A stretch of DNA of 64,000 nucleotides, from contig NZ_CP024081.1 in NCBI RefSeq assembly GCF_003033885.1, positions 4,528,388 to 4,592,387 on the forward strand. Direction: 5' to 3'. Below are positions 17,068 through 25,133 of this stretch, in pieces. The stretch comes from Pseudomonas rhizophila (GTDB taxonomy: Bacteria > Pseudomonadota > Gammaproteobacteria > Pseudomonadales > Pseudomonadaceae). A program made the position numbers and the translations under genes. Every line of letters starts with the position of its first letter. Positions within the stretch are counted from its first letter, which is position 1. The notes beneath the pieces were generated by a model that did not search any database, had not been told where the DNA came from, and was given only the letters and a program-made list of their open reading frames with translations.

Positions 17068-18631
17068 GGTGAAGCTCCTTCAGATGAGCGTCGTGAACAT
17101 AACGGCCTGTACCGAGGCTGCCAGGCCCTTGGCGGGCGAACTTGACCATCAGGAACATTTCCACCACCAGCAACACGGTGTAGAAAACGATGAACCCGGC
17201 CAGCGAGCCATACAGGTTGTTGACGCTGAGCGTGGACACGCTCATGTGGGTCGGTAATACGCCGTAGATCGTCCAGGGCTGACGGCCGTATTCGGCGACA
17301 AACCAGCCCAGTTCACAGGCGATCCAGGGCGCCGGCAGCATGTAGAGTGCCCAACGCAACAACCCTCGGTGGCGGGTGCGGTTCGACTTCAGCGTGCTCC
17401 AGAATGCCAGTGCAAAGAGCATCAGCATCGCAAAACCCAGGCCGACCATGATCCGGAACGCCCAAAACATAGGCGTCACGCGCGGAACCGTATCGTTCAC
17501 CGCGGTTTCGATCATGGCCGGTGTGGCTTGGTTGACGTCCTCGACATAGCGCTTGAGCAGCAACCCGAAGCCCAGATCAGCTTTGTATTCTTCGAACGTC
17601 TTGAACGCCGCCGGATCGCTGCGATTGGCTCTCAGTGCTTCCAGCGCATTGACTGCGCTAATACCGCGGATGATTCGGGCGCGGTTCTTTTCCTTGATCT
17701 CATGAATGCCGGGAATCTGCTGGCTGACCGAGCGGGTCCCGATCAGGCCCATCAACCATGGCACCTCGACCTCCCAATTATTTCGGGATTGAGCTTCATC
17801 GATGCTCGCGATCAGCGTCAGGCCAGCCGGCGCGGGCTTTGTTTCCCACATGGCCTCCATGGCCGCCAGCTTGGTCTGCTGCGCCTCCCCCACCGTGTAA
17901 CCGGACTCATCGCCCAGTACGATGACGCTCAGCACAGAGGCCAGGCCGAACGCTGCGGCGACCCGAAAGCTACGTTTGGCAAACTCGACATCACGATTTT
18001 TGAGTAAATACCAACTGGAGATCGACAGCACAAACATCGAACCGGTGACATACCCGGCCGAAACCGTATGGACAAACTTGGCCTGGGCCACCGGATTGAA
18101 CACCACCGTCCAGAAATCGACCATTTCCATGCGCATGGTGATGTAGCTGAACTCTGAGCCCACCGGGTTCTGCATCCAGCCATTGGCGATCAGGATCCAC
18201 AGCGCCGACAGGTTTGTGCCGATTGCCATCAACAGCGTGACCAGCAAGTGATGCTGTCTCTTGAGACGGTCCCAACCAAAAAAGAACAGCCCGATCATGG
18301 TCGATTCGAGGAAGAACGCCATCAAGCCTTCGATTGCCAGCGGTGCACCGAAGATGTCACCGACATAGTGCGAGTAGTAGGCCCAGTTGGTGCCGAACTG
18401 AAATTCCAGGGTGATCCCGGTGGTCACCCCCAGCGCGAAGTTGATGCCAAATAGCTTGCCCCAGAAGCGCGTCATGTCTTTCCAGATGACCTTACCGGTC
18501 ATCACATAGACGCTTTCCATGATGACCAGCAGCCACACCATGCCAACGGTGAGCGGTACGAAAAGGAAGTGATAAAGCGCCGTGGCTGCGAACTGCAGCC
18601 GCGACAAATCCACCAGTTGTTCTGAGATCAC
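17060..18631 (-). CDS. cydA: Cytochrome bd ubiquinol oxidase subunit I (long Q-loop, E. coli type)
   Basis: A 523-residue subunit that carries hemes b558, b595 and d. H21 in YHFLFVPLT matches the E. coli H19 ligand, and GWFVAEYGRQPW is conserved. The periplasmic quinol loop contains the extra segment AQSRNNWEVEVPWLMGLIG, the long-Q-loop form of E. coli CydA, unlike the short-loop CioA usual in Pseudomonas. It starts at a GTG whose bases overlap the cydP stop (GTGA, 18628-18631), preceded by an AAGGGG ribosome site; an upstream in-frame start would lie deep inside cydP. bd oxidases resist sulfide (established for E. coli), fitting the sulfur genes around it. Confidence 0.95.
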   Translation of the reverse strand: MISEQLVDLSRLQFAATALYHFLFVPLTVGMVWLLVIMESVYVMTGKVIWKDMTRFWGKLFGINFALGVTTGITLEFQFGTNWAYYSHYVGDIFGAPLAIEGLMAFFLESTMIGLFFFGWDRLKRQHHLLVTLLMAIGTNLSALWILIANGWMQNPVGSEFSYITMRMEMVDFWTVVFNPVAQAKFVHTVSAGYVTGSMFVLSISSWYLLKNRDVEFAKRSFRVAAAFGLASVLSVIVLGDESGYTVGEAQQTKLAAMEAMWETKPAPAGLTLIASIDEAQSRNNWEVEVPWLMGLIGTRSVSQQIPGIHEIKEKNRARIIRGISAVNALEALRANRSDPAAFKTFEEYKADLGFGLLLKRYVEDVNQATPAMIETAVNDTVPRVTPMFWAFRIMVGLGFAMLMLFALAFWSTLKSNRTRHRGLLRWALYMLPAPWIACELGWFVAEYGRQPWTIYGVLPTHMSVSTLSVNNLYGSLAGFIVFYTVLLVVEMFLMVKFARQGPGSLGTGRYVHDAHLKELHHA

Positions 18632-18804
18632 TTGCTTGCCCCTTGAGCCGAGGTGGGTACACCGAAACGGTTGCCGACCGCGTTGGAATCGACGCTGACG
18701 TGGAAATCCTGGATGAATAGCCACCACAGCACTGCCAGCACGAGCAGCTTGATAAGCACTGCTGTGAGCAGATGACGGCGCAGTCGTTTGTCGGAAATAG
18801 TCAT
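18628..18804 (-). CDS. cydP: Small cytochrome bd operon protein CydP
   Basis: A 58-residue single-helix membrane protein, MTISDKRLRRHLLTAVLIKL followed by a VLWWLF segment, matching the putative small subunit CydP that precedes cydA in many beta- and gammaproteobacteria. Its stop overlaps the cydA GTG. An earlier in-frame ATG at 18828 adds eight residues; neither has a strong ribosome site. The start at 18804 is preferred because family members begin close to the SDKRL motif. Confidence 0.8.
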   Translation of the reverse strand: MTISDKRLRRHLLTAVLIKLLVLAVLWWLFIQDFHVSVDSNAVGNRFGVPTSAQGASK

Positions 18805-18817
18805 GTCGGTGCAGTTA

Positions 18818-18833
18818 GCACGCGCCATGCCAA
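18818..18833 (-). promoter_or_regulatory. Candidate sigma54 promoter for the cyd operon
   Basis: On the minus strand TTGGCATGGCGCGTGC has the required GG-N10-GC spacing and is close to TGGCACG-N4-TTGC. However, the predicted transcript would start around 18806, only a couple of bases before the preferred cydP ATG, so translation of cydP would be nearly leaderless. It is a candidate only. Confidence 0.35.
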
Positions 18834-18919
18834 GGCTCAGGGTCAGGTTTTTATCGTTAAATAACAGCCGATTAGGAACGTAACCTGGGAGAAGGGGGAT
18901 TTTGCGCCAACCTCAGAGC

Positions 18920-18952
18920 CTGCCAATCTGCCATGACGGCAGTGATTGGCAG
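18920..18952. promoter_or_regulatory. Inverted repeat with FisR-like half-sites upstream of cyd
   Basis: CTGCCAAT (18920-18927) and ATTGGCAG (18945-18952) are perfect inverted repeats, with an inner TGCC/GGCA pair. The half-site CTGCCAAT is the same as in the palindrome upstream of the persulfide dioxygenase operon. It lies about 115 bp upstream of cydP, a suitable distance for an enhancer site, and just after the fisR stop, where it could instead act as a hairpin terminator. Confidence 0.5.
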
Positions 18953-18972
18953 TCAGGTGTCATAGCGGCTGA

Positions 18973-20298
18973 TCAGGCCAAACCCTGCTCTTTCAAGCGC
19001 CGGTACAAAGTCCGTTCGCTGATACCCAAGTGCCGGGCCAGCTCACTGCGGGTCCCTTTGAACGCAGACAGGATCTGGGCCAACGAGTGGCCATCAGCAA
19101 CAGCCGGGTTAGCCAGTCGTTGGGCTGTCGCATCGGGGACCTGGGGTAAATGCACGGAATGAATGACCCCGTCATCGGCAAACAGGCTGGCTCTTTCCAG
19201 CACATTACGAAGCTCGCGGATATTGCCCGGCCAGGAGTATCGCTGCAGTTGCATCAAGGCATCGGCGTCGATGGTCAGCCGGCGCTTGCCCGTACCGGAA
19301 CGTTGCAATAACGAATTGACCAGCAGCGCGATGTCCTCCATGCGATTGCGCAGAGGCGGTAAATGAATGGGAAATACGCTGATGCGGTAGTACAGGTCTT
19401 GCCTGAACTCACCCTGGGCCATCATCTGTTCCAAGGGCTTATGGGTGGCGGCAACCAATCGGAAATCGGCATGCAAGGTTTCCACGCCGCCAACACGGCG
19501 ATAGGTTCCCGACTCAATCAGCCTGAGCAGTTTCACCTGCATGGCCAGGGGAACGTCGCCGATTTCATCAAGAAACAGCGTACCGCCCTGGGCTGTTTCG
19601 ACCAGGCCCTGCTTGCGCAGGGTGGCCCCGGTGAACGCGCCTTTCTCGTGGCCGAACAGTTCGCTTTCAAACAGCGTTTCAGTCAACCCGGAACAATCCA
19701 CTACCACAAAGGGCCCGTTGGCCCGCTCGCTGGTTTCATGGACCGCACGGGCAAACAGTTCCTTACCCGTCCCCGACTCTCCCAGCAGCAGCACCGGCAA
19801 CATGGACGGCGCGACCCGCTGCAGTTCCGACAGTGCACGGTTGAACGCCGGAGAGCTGCCCACCAGGCCCTCGTTGCTGGGCCGTGCTGAGGCGCTGCGT
19901 ACCAGGGTAAGGCGCTCCACATACGCGGTTATGTCGCCATGGTCATTGAGGATCGGCCGCAGTTCCACGTCGACATGTTCAGGCCCGCGGGGGGTGTGGT
20001 GAATGTGCAGGACCCGATCCGGGCCGCGCATTTCCCTGGCCTTCTTCATCGGGCAGTTCTCCCCCGCCTGATCGCAAGGCACATCGTAATGGTGGGAAAT
20101 CCGATAGCACTTATGACCAATAAACGGTTGATCGGCACTGCCGAACTGGCGCCGATAGGCGGTGTTCGCCGCCAGAATGTTGTAGTCCGGGTCCAGCACG
20201 ATCATCGGCTGCGGCTCGTGCTCGAGAAACGAAACCAGAGACTGCACCTGGTCCGGCGGGGGGATCGAATTGTTCGGGGTAGGCAGGATAGTGCTCAT
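18973..20298 (-). CDS. fisR: Sigma54-dependent sulfur-sensing activator, FisR type
   Basis: A 441-residue enhancer-binding protein. The N-terminal PAS-like sensor (about 20-130) has C64, C75 and C82; the spacings of 11 and 7 equal those of the sulfane-sulfur-sensing cysteines C53, C64 and C71 of Cupriavidus FisR. The AAA+ domain has Walker A GESGTGKE and the sigma54-contact loop GAFTGA. The C-terminal helix-turn-helix is [20 protein letters not shown]. The ATG at 20298 follows AGGAA. It is transcribed divergently from the persulfide dioxygenase operon, which has a good sigma54 promoter. Recognition as FisR is based on the cysteine pattern and context. Confidence 0.9.
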   Translation of the reverse strand: MSTILPTPNNSIPPPDQVQSLVSFLEHEPQPMIVLDPDYNILAANTAYRRQFGSADQPFIGHKCYRISHHYDVPCDQAGENCPMKKAREMRGPDRVLHIHHTPRGPEHVDVELRPILNDHGDITAYVERLTLVRSASARPSNEGLVGSSPAFNRALSELQRVAPSMLPVLLLGESGTGKELFARAVHETSERANGPFVVVDCSGLTETLFESELFGHEKGAFTGATLRKQGLVETAQGGTLFLDEIGDVPLAMQVKLLRLIESGTYRRVGGVETLHADFRLVAATHKPLEQMMAQGEFRQDLYYRISVFPIHLPPLRNRMEDIALLVNSLLQRSGTGKRRLTIDADALMQLQRYSWPGNIRELRNVLERASLFADDGVIHSVHLPQVPDATAQRLANPAVADGHSLAQILSAFKGTRSELARHLGISERTLYRRLKEQGLA

Positions 20299-20333
20299 CG
20301 GGGTTCCTGTGGATTCATCCGGACGCAAGCGAC

Positions 20334-20369
20334 ACTGCCACTATGCCAACAAACACTGCCAATGGCAGT
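20334..20369. promoter_or_regulatory. Probable FisR upstream activating sequence
   Basis: ACTGCCAATGGCAGT (20355-20369) is a perfect palindrome around one central base, and another ACTGCCA half-site lies at 20334-20340. The cluster is about 100 bp upstream of the sigma54 promoter of the divergent sulfur operon, the usual place for an enhancer-binding protein, and next to the fisR start, so it may also serve autoregulation. Confidence 0.7.
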
Positions 20370-20465
20370 TGTTTATTCGTGTGCGTGAAAATGCCGCATC
20401 CCACCTACAAAAATAAACACAACAAATTCAGATAGATAGTTTTGATTTTTCGCTCACTCGGTGCA

Positions 20466-20481
20466 TGGCAGACTTATTGCT
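20466..20481 (+). promoter_or_regulatory. Sigma54 promoter of the sulfur oxidation operon
   Basis: TGGCAGACTTATTGCT has the -24 GG and -12 GC elements ten bases apart and TTGC at -12. The predicted start is near 20492, giving a leader of about 33 bases with an AGGAGA ribosome site before the dioxygenase ATG. Confidence 0.85.
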
Positions 20482-20524
20482 ATGTCAGGTTAAACCAGTC
20501 GGCAACAAGACCAGGAGACCGATC

Positions 20525-21403
20525 ATGACCGCTACACTGCACGTCGAAGGATTTTTCGATCCCGATACTCATACTGTCAGTTATATCGTGCTTGATCAGG
20601 CGACCCGCCACTGCGCACTCGTGGACAGCGTACTGGATTACGATCCCAAGTCCGGCCATACCACGACGACGTCTGCCGACACGTTGATCGCCAGGGTGGC
20701 CGAGCTGGACGCCAAGGTTCAATGGATTCTTGAAACCCATGTCCACGCCGACCACCTCACGGCAGCGCCTTACCTCAAAGAAAAGCTGGGAGGCAAGATC
20801 GGCATCGGCAGTCGCATCACCACCGTGCAGCAAGCCTTTGGCACGCTGTTCAATACCGGTGATGACATGGCCCAGGATGGAAGTCAGTTCGATCATCTGT
20901 TCGTCAATGACTACACGTTCTCCATCGGTTCGCTGCAATGCCGCGCACTGCATACGCCGGGCCATACACCCGCCTGCATGACGTACGTCGTCAGCGACGC
21001 CAGGCAAACGGTGGCATTCGTCGGCGACACCCTGTTCATGCCCGACTACGGTACGGCGCGCTGTGATTTTCCTGGTGGCGATGCCCGCACCTTGTTCCGG
21101 TCCATCAACAAGGTACTGAGCCTGCCGGCCGATACGGTGCTGTACATGTGCCACGACTACCAGCCCGACGGCCGCGAGGTACTGTTCGCCAGTACCGTTG
21201 CCGAGCAGCGCGCCGACAATATCCATGTGCGCAACGGCATCAGTGAAGAAGAGTTCGTGGCCATGCGCACCAAGCGTGACAGCACGTTGGAAATGCCGAC
21301 GCTGATCCTGCCATCGGTTCAGGTGAACATGCGCGCCGGACACTTTCCTGAGCCGGAATCGAACGGCACACGCTATCTGAAGATCCCGCTCAACGTGCTC
21401 TGA
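20525..21403 (+). CDS. Persulfide dioxygenase (ETHE1/PDO-like, Blh-associated)
   Basis: A 292-residue metallo-beta-lactamase-fold enzyme that oxidises glutathione persulfide to sulfite with O2. The metal motif is HVHADH in ETHVHADHLTAAPYLKEKL, with HTPGHTPACMTYVV and GDTLFMPDYGTARCDFPGGD downstream, characteristic of type II persulfide dioxygenases fused or linked to DUF442/Blh. The start at 20525 was chosen because AGGAGA precedes it and the sigma54 promoter overlaps the earlier in-frame ATG. First gene of the operon, followed after 41 bp by the SQR fusion whose persulfide product it would consume. Confidence 0.93.
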   Translation: MTATLHVEGFFDPDTHTVSYIVLDQATRHCALVDSVLDYDPKSGHTTTTSADTLIARVAELDAKVQWILETHVHADHLTAAPYLKEKLGGKIGIGSRITTVQQAFGTLFNTGDDMAQDGSQFDHLFVNDYTFSIGSLQCRALHTPGHTPACMTYVVSDARQTVAFVGDTLFMPDYGTARCDFPGGDARTLFRSINKVLSLPADTVLYMCHDYQPDGREVLFASTVAEQRADNIHVRNGISEEEFVAMRTKRDSTLEMPTLILPSVQVNMRAGHFPEPESNGTRYLKIPLNVL

Positions 21404-21444
21404 CGTCCCCTCCCCTATAAGAAAATCCCATCACGGAGACCACC

Positions 21445-23115
21445 ATGGACATCCGCCACCTTGCGCCAGGCTTAGCGGTATCAGAGCAGATTTTCCCCGA
21501 TCAATTGACGGAACTGAAAAACACCGGCTTTCGCGCCATCGTGTGTAATCGCCCGGATGGCGAAGGCAGCGATCAACCCTTGTTTGCCGAAATCAAGCGC
21601 GCGGCTGAAGCGATGGGCATTGAAGCTCACTATCTGCCCGCGGAATCGGGCAAGGTCACCGACGAGCAAGGCGTTGCCTTCGGCCGGCTATTTGAATCGC
21701 TGCCAAAACCGGTGTTGGCGTATTGCCGCTCCGGCATGCGCTCGACAACCATGTGGGCGCTGTCACAAGCGAACCTGCTTCCTCTGCCGCAGATCGTCGA
21801 AACAGCCAAAGATGCCGGGTTTGACATGAAAGGCGTTATCCGCCGGATTGCAAACAAGGGGCAGACCCCGATCGAAGTGGCCGAGGCCGAACATGCGGTG
21901 GTCATTATCGGGGGCGGCGCAGCGGGCATTGCGGCGGCATCCAGCTTATTGGCCAGGGAACCGGGGCTCGACATCGCCATCATTGACCCGGCAGATGTGC
22001 ATTATTACCAGCCCGGCTGGACGCTGGTCGGTTGCGGTGTCTTCGATGCCCCCCGGACCGCCCATACGATGGGCTCGACCATTCCTCGCGGCGTCCACTG
22101 GATCAAAGCCGCCGTGGCCGCTTTTGAACCCGAGAAAAATGCGCTCATTCTCGATGGGTGCAGAGTCGTCAAGTATCAACAACTGATCGTGTGCCCTGGC
22201 CTGAAACTCAACTGGAATGCCATTGAAGGTCTGCCGCAGACATTGGGTCGCAACGGCGTTACATCCAACTACCTGTATCACCTCGCCCCCTATACCTGGG
22301 AGTGCGTGCAGCAACTACGCGGTGGCCGGGCCATCTTCACGCAACCGCCGATGCCGATCAAATGTGCCGGGGCGCCGCAAAAAGCCATGTATCTCTCTGC
22401 CGACCACTGGCGGCGTGAAGGGGTACTCGGCAACATCAAGATCGATTTCTGTAGTGCCGCAGCAGTGCTGTTCGGCGTGCCCGATTACGTGCCGGCCCTG
22501 ATGGAGTACATCCGCGCCTATGGCATCGACCTGAACTTCGGCAGCACGCTGACGAGCGTTGACGGTCCCGCGCGAACCGCCACCTTCAGTTGCGCCCAGC
22601 CCGATGGCACACGCCAGCTTGTCACGCGCGACTTCGACCTGCTGCATGTGGTGCCCCCACAGATTGCGCCAGACTTTATCCGCGTCAGCCCCCTCGCCGA
22701 TGCCGCTGGCTGGATTGATGTCGACCCCGACACGCTGCGCCATAAAACCTGGGCGAATATTCACGCACTGGGCGACGCCACCAACTCCAGCAATGCCAAG
22801 ACCGCCGCGGCCGCTCGCAAGCAGGCGCCCGTGGTCGCCCATAACGTGCTGGCAGCCATGGGCAAAGCCAAGGGCAACGCTCATTACGACGGTTACGGCT
22901 CCTGTCCGCTGACAGTCGAACGGGGCAAGATCGTCCTGGCGGAGTTCACCTATGGCGGCACCGTCGCCCCCAGCTTCCCGTCCTGGCTGATTGACGGTAC
23001 CCGGCCATCGCGGCTGGCCTGGCTACTCAAGGAGCGGATTCTCCCTCCGTTGTATTGGAAGGGCATGCTCAAGGGACATGAGTGGCTGGCTAAACCGGAG
23101 TTGGCGGATCTATGA
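21445..23115 (+). CDS. sqr: DUF442/Blh phosphatase-like domain fused to sulfide:quinone oxidoreductase
   Basis: A 556-residue fusion. Residues 1-130 are a DUF442 (Blh, tyrosine-phosphatase-like) domain with the loop YCRSGMRS around C94. From about residue 150 the protein is an FAD-dependent sulfide:quinone oxidoreductase of the eukaryote-like type II: dinucleotide fold VVIIGGGAAGIAAASSL, DPADVHYYQPGWTLVGCG, and FCSAAAVLFGV, with cysteines near residues 197 and 335 as likely redox pair. It oxidises H2S to a persulfide and reduces quinone, which the nearby bd oxidase could reoxidise. The start follows GGAGACC. Role of the DUF442 domain is unknown. Confidence 0.92.
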   Translation: MDIRHLAPGLAVSEQIFPDQLTELKNTGFRAIVCNRPDGEGSDQPLFAEIKRAAEAMGIEAHYLPAESGKVTDEQGVAFGRLFESLPKPVLAYCRSGMRSTTMWALSQANLLPLPQIVETAKDAGFDMKGVIRRIANKGQTPIEVAEAEHAVVIIGGGAAGIAAASSLLAREPGLDIAIIDPADVHYYQPGWTLVGCGVFDAPRTAHTMGSTIPRGVHWIKAAVAAFEPEKNALILDGCRVVKYQQLIVCPGLKLNWNAIEGLPQTLGRNGVTSNYLYHLAPYTWECVQQLRGGRAIFTQPPMPIKCAGAPQKAMYLSADHWRREGVLGNIKIDFCSAAAVLFGVPDYVPALMEYIRAYGIDLNFGSTLTSVDGPARTATFSCAQPDGTRQLVTRDFDLLHVVPPQIAPDFIRVSPLADAAGWIDVDPDTLRHKTWANIHALGDATNSSNAKTAAAARKQAPVVAHNVLAAMGKAKGNAHYDGYGSCPLTVERGKIVLAEFTYGGTVAPSFPSWLIDGTRPSRLAWLLKERILPPLYWKGMLKGHEWLAKPELADL

Positions 23116-23143
23116 AACCAGACCTCAAGGCAAGGAGAGAGGG

Positions 23144-23947
23144 ATGATCATCATCTTGCTGCTCGGCCTGACCGTGGGTGTGATTCTGGCGCTGACCGGC
23201 GCTGGCGGAGGAATCCTGGCGGTTCCCCTGCTGGTCTTCGGCGCGGGCCTGAGCATGGCCGAAGCCGGGCCCATTGGCTTGATGGCGGTGGGTTTGGCCG
23301 CGTCCCTGGGTGCGGTGATGGGCCTTAGAAACGGCACCGTACGCTATAAGGCTGCGCTGCTGACCGCAGGCGCGGGCATCATCTGCTCTCCACTGGGGAT
23401 CTGGCTGGCTCAGCGCACGCCCAACCGTCCCTTGACGCTCCTGTTTGCCCTTCTATTGATGTACGTGGCCTTCCGGGCCTTTCAAAAGTCACTGCCCTCG
23501 CGCGCCGATTGCAAAGCCACGTCGAAGCGCAAACCCCCGCCTTGTGTACTGGACGAAAACCGCGGCAAGCTCCATTGGACCGCACCCTGTGCCTGGGCGC
23601 TGACGGTCTCCGGCATGGTCGCCGGCGCGCTGTCCGGCCTGCTGGGTGTGGGCGGCGGTTTTGTCATGGTCCCGGCACTCCAGCGCTACACCAATCTGAC
23701 CACCCAATCGGTGCTCGCCACGTCGCTGACGGTCATTGCCCTGGTTTCAATTTCCGGCGTGGTGGCGAGCTCGGCGGCGGGTCATTTGCAATGGGCGATT
23801 GCCGTACCTTTTACCCTTGGCGCATTGTTGGGAATGACCGGCGGCCGCTTGCTCGCCGCCCGGCTGCCGGAGCCCTATCTGCAAAAAGGCTTCGCCATTC
23901 TGGCTGCGCTGGTGGCCCTGGCATTGGTTGTAAAAGCCTTGGGTTAA
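23144..23947 (+). CDS. TauE/SafE-family sulfite exporter
   Basis: A 267-residue inner-membrane protein with eight hydrophobic segments in two repeats, LTGAGGGILAVPLLVFGAGL near the N terminus and LSGLLGVGGGFVMVPALQRY in the second half: the duplicated TauE signature. The start follows AAGGAGAGAGGG. Its position after persulfide dioxygenase and SQR suggests it exports the sulfite made by the dioxygenase. Confidence 0.9.
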   Translation: MIIILLLGLTVGVILALTGAGGGILAVPLLVFGAGLSMAEAGPIGLMAVGLAASLGAVMGLRNGTVRYKAALLTAGAGIICSPLGIWLAQRTPNRPLTLLFALLLMYVAFRAFQKSLPSRADCKATSKRKPPPCVLDENRGKLHWTAPCAWALTVSGMVAGALSGLLGVGGGFVMVPALQRYTNLTTQSVLATSLTVIALVSISGVVASSAAGHLQWAIAVPFTLGALLGMTGGRLLAARLPEPYLQKGFAILAALVALALVVKALG

Positions 23948-23990
23948 TCGCCTGGTGGAGTCTCAACATGGTTTGTATCGGAGAAATCTC

Positions 23991-24425
23991 ATGAACATTG
24001 ACTGGCTCAACTTCACGCCCTGGTCAGCCCTTGCCGGCGGTGCGTTGATTGGTGTGGCTGCCAGCCTTTTCGTTGTCGCCAATGGACGTATCGCCGGCAT
24101 CAGCGGTTTGCTCGGCAGCCTGCTGCAGCGTGGTGGCGAGGGGATCAGCGAGAAAGCGCTGTTTCTGCTGGGGCTGCTCGTTGCGCCGCTGGTATGGGGC
24201 CTGTTCACCGCGTTGCCGCAGATTGAGTTTCAGAGCGGCTGGCTCGGCCTCAGCGTCGCCGGCCTGCTGGTGGGCATCGGCACCCGCTACGGGTCGGGCT
24301 GTACCAGCGGCCACGGCGTATGTGGCCTGTCGCGCCTTTCACCGCGTTCGATGATCGCCACGGCATGTTTCATGTTCAGCGGTTTCGCCACGGTCTTTGT
24401 CCTGCGTCATGTGCTGGAGGGTTGA
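23991..24425 (+). CDS. Half-size YeeE/YedE-family transporter (PmpA-like)
   Basis: A 144-residue membrane protein with four hydrophobic segments, one half of the YeeE/YedE (TsuA) thiosulfate-transporter fold. The diagnostic [20 protein letters not shown] motif, with the conserved cysteine that handles reduced sulfur in TsuA, is near residue 105. The ATG at 23991 follows GGAGAA. It is paired with the next gene, which supplies the other half, as in Blh/BigR-linked operons. Confidence 0.88.
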   Translation: MNIDWLNFTPWSALAGGALIGVAASLFVVANGRIAGISGLLGSLLQRGGEGISEKALFLLGLLVAPLVWGLFTALPQIEFQSGWLGLSVAGLLVGIGTRYGSGCTSGHGVCGLSRLSPRSMIATACFMFSGFATVFVLRHVLEG

Positions 24426-24427
24426 AC

Positions 24428-24847
24428 ATGCTCAAACTGACTGCATTCATGGCCGGTCTGGTGTTCGGTTTCGGTCTGCTCCTGGCGGGCATGGCCAATC
24501 CGAGCAAAGTCTTGGCGTTCCTGGATGTGACCGGCACTTGGGACCCCTCCCTGGCCCTGGTCATGCTCGCAGCGATTGGTGTTGCGATCGGCCCACTGAC
24601 CTGGGCCCGCCGCCAGACCCGTTCGGTGCTGGGAAACACGATGCAATTGCCGGTCAAGCGTGAGCTGGACCCACGCTTGATCGGCGGCAGCCTGCTGTTT
24701 GGCATCGGTTGGGGGATAGCCGGTATCTGTCCGGGGCCCGCCGTGGCGATCCTGCTGACCGGGCACTGGCAAATCATCGTATTCATGGCGGCCATGCTGG
24801 CTGGCATGTTGTTGTTCACCGCGCTGGAGAACCGGCGCACTCACTGA
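24428..24847 (+). CDS. Half-size YeeE/YedE-family transporter (PmpB-like)
   Basis: A 139-residue membrane protein. FGFGLLLAGMANPSKVLAFLD and GIGWGIAGICPGPAVAIL are the second-half YeeE motifs, with the conserved cysteine in GICPGPA. It starts two bases after the stop of the partner gene. The two probably form a heterodimer that moves a reduced sulfur compound; the direction is unknown. Confidence 0.88.
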   Translation: MLKLTAFMAGLVFGFGLLLAGMANPSKVLAFLDVTGTWDPSLALVMLAAIGVAIGPLTWARRQTRSVLGNTMQLPVKRELDPRLIGGSLLFGIGWGIAGICPGPAVAILLTGHWQIIVFMAAMLAGMLLFTALENRRTH

Positions 24848-24860
24848 TCGGGAGATCGTC

Positions 24861-25049
24861 ATGAAAGCCAATATCGGAACCATCGACCGTAGCTTGCGTA
24901 TTGCCGCGGGACTTGTCCTCATTGCCCTCAGCCTGAGCGGCGTGATCGGCTTGTGGGGCTGGATCGGCCTGGTGCCGCTGGCGACGGGGATCTTCCGTTT
25001 CTGCCCGGTCTATACATTACTGGGCATCAGGACCTGCAAACGCTGCTGA
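24861..25049 (+). CDS. DUF2892 small membrane protein
   Basis: A 62-residue protein with the DUF2892 start MKANIGTIDRSLRIAAGLVL, two hydrophobic helices and a conserved CPVYTLLGIRTC end. Such proteins accompany rhodanese and YeeE genes in sulfur operons. The two cysteines could be sulfur-active, but no function is established. It follows the PmpB-like gene by 13 bp. Confidence 0.85.
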   Translation: MKANIGTIDRSLRIAAGLVLIALSLSGVIGLWGWIGLVPLATGIFRFCPVYTLLGIRTCKRC

Positions 25050-25133
25050 GGCGGGTGCTGCCGCGCCTGCAAATGACGGTACTGTCAGCCATTACACCGG
25101 CTTGTTTTCCCACCTCAATCGGAGACCACCGTC

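Noticed and set aside
17060..18631. Cyanide-insensitive oxidase CioA
   Set aside because: CydA here has the long Q-loop segment and is accompanied by CydP, CydX and YbgE, unlike CioAB.
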